The notes under the pieces are model-generated. The model did no database searches. It was not told the origin of the DNA and saw nothing but the letters and a program-made list of their open reading frames with translations. From RYN-230 sp963834515 (GTDB lineage Bacteria; Actinomycetota; Actinomycetes; Streptosporangiales; Streptosporangiaceae), in assembly GCA_963834515.1 (NCBI GenBank), contig CAWICB010000003.1, forward strand, positions 620,001-684,000: a DNA stretch of 64,000 nucleotides. Direction: 5' to 3'. Shown one piece after another: positions 61,350-64,000 of the stretch; the first letter of the stretch is position 1; each line of letters starts with the position of its first letter. The translations under genes and the position numbers were made by a program.

Positions 61350-61849
61350 CCGGGGGGAGGGGCCCCGCTGGGGGGAGGGGGCCCGCCGGGGGGCTGGCGG
61401 CCGCCCGGGGGCGGGGCACTGCCCCCGGGCGGCCGGCGGGCTACCGGGGCGGTGGTCGGCGCGGTGTAGCCGCCGATCCACTCGTCCTTCCACGCGTGGT
61501 CGTACTGCTGCTCGTTGCAGCCCGGCCGGTAGATCGCGGTCAGCTCGCGGCTGATCTGCTCCCGGTGCGCCCGGCCGCCGCCGGGCACCTGGTAGGTGCA
61601 GATGTACACCTTCCAGCGCGACCCGGCCCGGCGCACCCAGCACGGCGAGCGCGGGTGCCGGAACGGGAACCGCTCCGCCGACAGGTCGTCGGAGTGATCC
61701 ACGTAGATGACCGCGTACCGTTCCGGCTTCGTCTCCGGGTCGGGCTTGCACAGGATGGCGTAGACGGCGGCCCCGCTCGGCGGGGCCCACCCGCCCAGCA
61801 GCCGGGGCCCTTCGAACGGGTAACCGGCCAGCGAGCCGAGCCGGATCAT
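61346..61849 (-). CDS. Conserved-looking actinobacterial protein of unknown function
   Basis: The 167-residue protein starts at ATG 61849, overlapping the stop of the preceding small gene (ATGA). It begins MIRLGSLAGYPFEGPRLLGG and has AVYAILCKPDPETKPERYAV, IYVDHSDDLSAERFPFRHPR, a Trp-rich segment and CNEQQYDHAWKDEWIGGYTA. The tail is Pro/Gly-rich. The Y-x-I-x-Y-V and later Glu/Tyr pattern loosely recalls GIY-YIG-type folds, but catalytic residues are not convincing. It shares a run with the 92-residue gene and the coxE-like gene. Function unknown. Confidence 0.75.
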   Translation of the reverse strand: MIRLGSLAGYPFEGPRLLGGWAPPSGAAVYAILCKPDPETKPERYAVIYVDHSDDLSAERFPFRHPRSPCWVRRAGSRWKVYICTYQVPGGGRAHREQISRELTAIYRPGCNEQQYDHAWKDEWIGGYTAPTTAPVARRPPGGSAPPPGGRQPPGGPPPPSGAPPPG

Positions 61850-62124
61850 TCGCCGTCGTCCTCGTCCTCGCTGACCGCTTCGGTCCGCACCACCGGCGCG
61901 GCCGGCAGCCCGGCCCGGTCCGCGGCCGCGCGGAACTCCGCCGTGGCCTTCTCGATCGCCTCGTCCCGGCTGGCCGCCTCGACCACGAGCTGGGCGCCGT
62001 AGCGGCTGGTGCCGATGCCGGTCGCGATGCCGTTGCTGGGCGCGATCGCATCGGCCAGCTCGACCACTTCCTCGCGGGTCGTGGCCCGGCCCGCCTCGGC
62101 CTCGATCCCTACGCTCCACCTCAC
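61846..62124 (-). CDS. Small acidic protein of unknown function
   Basis: The 92-residue protein starts at GTG 62124 (VRWSVGIEAEAGRATTREEV). It has an alpha/beta look with a repeated E-A-A-S-R-D-E-A-I-E-K-A-T pattern and an acidic tail ending SEDEDDGE. Its stop overlaps the next gene's ATG (ATGA). It lies nine bases after the coxE-like gene on the same strand, so the three minus-strand genes form one unit. No family recognised. Confidence 0.7.
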   Translation of the reverse strand: MRWSVGIEAEAGRATTREEVVELADAIAPSNGIATGIGTSRYGAQLVVEAASRDEAIEKATAEFRAAADRAGLPAAPVVRTEAVSEDEDDGE

Positions 62125-62132
62125 GGCGACTC

Positions 62133-63266
62133 CTAACGCAGTGCTGGCAGCAGCGTAGCCAGTTCTTCCAGGCTGCTCAGATCGTGCCCGGGCAGGACCA
62201 GGTCGATATGCGGCGCCGCGACGGCCATGCCCAGCGCGCCGCCGGGGCCGCCGCCATGCGGGTTCAGCCACACGATGCGGTAGCTGAGCCGCCGCAGCCG
62301 CTCCATCGCGGTGGCCAGCACGTCCGGGTCGCCGCGGTCCAGGCCGTCGGAGCAGATGACCACGATCCCGCCGCGGCACAGCCCACGGCGGCCCCAGTCC
62401 CGGACGAACGTGTCCAGGCTGGCCCCGATCCTGGTCCCGCCCTCCCAGTCCAGCACGGCCTGGGTGGCGCGCTCCAGGGCGTCGTCCGCCCGCCGCCGGT
62501 CCAGCGCCCGGGTGATCCGGGTCAGCCGGGTCCCGAAGCAGAACACCTCGACCCTGGCCGCCTGCCCGGCCGCCCGCTGCGCCGAGTAGGCGAACTGGAG
62601 CAGGCTGCGCGAGTAGTCGGCCATCGACCCGGACACGTCGAGGATGAGGATCAGCGGGCGCAGCCGGATTTTCCGCCGCCGCCAGCTCAGTTCGGCCGGG
62701 TCGCCGTGCATGCGCAGCGACTCGCGCACCATCCGGCGCACGTCCGGGGACGGCCCGGCAGGCGAGGACCGGGTCCGCCGGGTGCGCCGCCGCGGCGGGG
62801 CGAGCCGGATCCGGGCCATGATCCGGCGCAGCATGGCCAGCTCCTCCGGGGTGCAGGCGGCGAACGACTTGTGCCGCAGCGCCTCCGCGTCCGAGGCCAT
62901 CAGGCCCAGCGTGGCCTCTTCCGGGTCGCCCTCCGGCCCCGCGGGCGGGTCGGTGGCCGGCACGTCGAGGACCGCTGCGGACTCCGCCGTGACCCGGGCC
63001 CGGAGCGTGAGCAGTTCCCGGACCGGGTCACTGGCGGCCAGGAAGAACTGGCGGAACACCCGGTCGTAGGTGCTGATGCTGTCCCGGCGGGTGATCAGCG
63101 TGGTGCGGCCCGCCCAGTACAGGTCAACCAGGTCGGTCGGGTCCAGCGTGCCCATCGCGGCTGCGAACGCCAGCACGTCCCCGGAGCCTACGGCCAGCCC
63201 GGCGCCGCGCAGCGCGGCGGCGAAGTCGGCCAGCACCCGGACGAACGGCAGGCCGGCGTCAGCCAC
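62133..63266 (-). CDS. coxE: CoxE-type VWA-domain protein, locus 2
   Basis: From GTG 63266 the protein has 377 residues. It overlaps the end of the MoxR gene by eight bases. A helical N-terminal region (VRVLADFAAALRGAGLAVGS) leads to an Arg-rich linker and a C-terminal VWA domain with MIDAS LILILDVSGSMADYSRSLL and IVVICSDGLDRGD. It is homologous to the locus 1 gene at 47078 but diverged. The open frame extends past 63266 into the MoxR gene; that part is not real. It would partner the adjacent MoxR in maturing CoxL. Confidence 0.88.
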   Translation of the reverse strand: MADAGLPFVRVLADFAAALRGAGLAVGSGDVLAFAAAMGTLDPTDLVDLYWAGRTTLITRRDSISTYDRVFRQFFLAASDPVRELLTLRARVTAESAAVLDVPATDPPAGPEGDPEEATLGLMASDAEALRHKSFAACTPEELAMLRRIMARIRLAPPRRRTRRTRSSPAGPSPDVRRMVRESLRMHGDPAELSWRRRKIRLRPLILILDVSGSMADYSRSLLQFAYSAQRAAGQAARVEVFCFGTRLTRITRALDRRRADDALERATQAVLDWEGGTRIGASLDTFVRDWGRRGLCRGGIVVICSDGLDRGDPDVLATAMERLRRLSYRIVWLNPHGGGPGGALGMAVAAPHIDLVLPGHDLSSLEELATLLPALR

Positions 63267-64000
63267 CGGACGTGATCTCGGCCAGGTTCTCCCGGACCAG
63301 GTCGAGGTCGTCGCGCTCCTTGACCACCGCGCCGAGCGTGTCCTCGGCGGCCTCCGGCCCGAGATCGGTGGCGCCCAGGAAGTCGAGCGTGCGCACCCAG
63401 TCGATGGTCTCCGCCACCCCGGGCGGCTTGGCCAGGTCCAGCTCGCGCAGCCGGTGCACCGCGCGGACCACCGACTGGGCCAGCGCCTCCGGCACCCCGG
63501 GCGCGCGAACCCGGACGATCTCCACCTCACGGGCCGCGGCCGGGTAGCCGATCCAGTGGTAGAGGCAGCGCCGCTTGAGCGCGTCGTGCAGCTCCCGGGT
63601 GCGGTTGGAGGTGAGGATGACCAGCGGCGGGCTGGCCGCCCGGACGGTGCCGATCTCCGGGATGCTGATCTGGAAGTCGGACAGCACCTCGAGCAGGAAC
63701 GCCTCGAACTCGTCGTCGGCCCGGTCCACCTCGTCGATCAGCAGCACGGCCTGGTCGCCGGCCCGGACCGCCTCGAGCAGCGGCCGTTCGAGCAGGAACC
63801 GCGGGCCGAAGACTTTGTCCACCGCGTCGTCTTCGGTGATCTTCCGCTCGGACAGGGCCCGGATGTACAGCATCTGCCGTGCGTAGTCCCACTCGTACAG
63901 CGCCTGGCTGGTGTCGATGCCCTCGTAGCACTGCAGCCGGATCAATTTCCGGCCAAACACGGCGGCCAGCACCTTGGCCGCCTCGGTCTTGCCCACCCCG
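63259..64000 (-). CDS. coxD: CoxD-type MoxR AAA+ ATPase, locus 2, cut by the window end
   Basis: The C-terminal 247 residues or so are present. The Walker A end GVGKTEAAKVLAAVFGRK is at the window edge, so the start codon lies outside. Walker B is VLLIDEVDRADDEFEAF, sensor 1 is LVILTSNRTRELHDAL, and the lid has LRELDLAKPPGVAETIDW. It is close to the locus 1 gene at 48363. Pairing with coxE and position convergent to cox locus 2 suggest it matures that enzyme. Confidence 0.9.
   Translation of the reverse strand, partial: GVGKTEAAKVLAAVFGRKLIRLQCYEGIDTSQALYEWDYARQMLYIRALSERKITEDDAVDKVFGPRFLLERPLLEAVRAGDQAVLLIDEVDRADDEFEAFLLEVLSDFQISIPEIGTVRAASPPLVILTSNRTRELHDALKRRCLYHWIGYPAAAREVEIVRVRAPGVPEALAQSVVRAVHRLRELDLAKPPGVAETIDWVRTLDFLGATDLGPEAAEDTLGAVVKERDDLDLVRENLAEITSGG

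Overview
The window is very GC-rich, uses GTG starts often and overlaps many start and stop codons. It carries actinobacterial marker families: DLW-39, DUF6325, DUF1326, DinB_2, LAL-type LuxR, and IS256 and IS5 elements. It most likely comes from a filamentous or soil actinomycete able to oxidise carbon monoxide. I cannot name the genus from sequence alone.

Region 1 (1-17 kb) is loosely packed accessory DNA. It holds a GT39 mannosyltransferase-like protein, a cupin with a one-base frameshift, a TetR regulator, the C-terminal half of a CPA1 antiporter, an aquaporin, a DUF3533-like membrane protein, a trehalose-synthase-type glycosyltransferase, a class II glutamine amidotransferase, a DUF6325 pair, a DHA2 drug exporter, and several small or membrane proteins around a DUF1326 gene.

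Region 2 (about 18-41 kb) is a tandem array of integrated units on the 3' side of tRNA-Ala(TGC) at 40988-41060. Three 42-bp copies of the tRNA 3' end (28534, 31358, 34769) and a decayed 24-bp copy (21041) divide the DNA into cassettes. The three intact copies sit between copies of one 23-bp motif at fixed distances: 83 bp on the right in all three, and 47 bp on the left in two of them and at the tRNA itself (37 bp at the other). The cassettes carry VapBC, an epoxide hydrolase, an oxalyl-CoA-synthetase-like enzyme coupled to a ketopantoate-reductase-like enzyme, an aldo/keto reductase, a FtsX-type permease, a LuxR-family regulator with an alpha/beta hydrolase, IS elements and gene fragments. 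I found no integrase or conjugation gene, so these look like small non-autonomous cassettes accreted at one tRNA.

Region 3 (41-46 kb) is ordinary chromosome: a HAD protein that has lost its nucleophile, DLW-39, an ABC-F ATPase, a polytopic membrane protein and a second alpha/beta hydrolase.

Region 4 (47-64 kb) holds two aerobic carbon monoxide dehydrogenase loci. Locus 1, on the minus strand, is coxM-coxS-coxL-coxD(MoxR)-coxE(VWA), with a divergent LysR gene. Locus 2, on the plus strand, is coxM-coxS-coxL-xdhC/YHS-coxG followed by five consecutive small single-membrane-span genes. It is met head-on by a minus-strand run of coxD, coxE and two small genes. Both CoxL proteins carry the form I signature (AYSCSFR and AYRCSFR), so both are predicted to be true CO dehydrogenases. 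CoxM (FAD), CoxS (two 2Fe-2S) and CoxL (Mo-Cu) would form the enzyme, MoxR/VWA and XdhC would mature its cofactor, and CoxG with the small membrane proteins could dock it to the membrane.

Four otherwise conserved genes each carry a single one-base frameshift in or beside GC-rich runs. Some of these may be sequencing errors.
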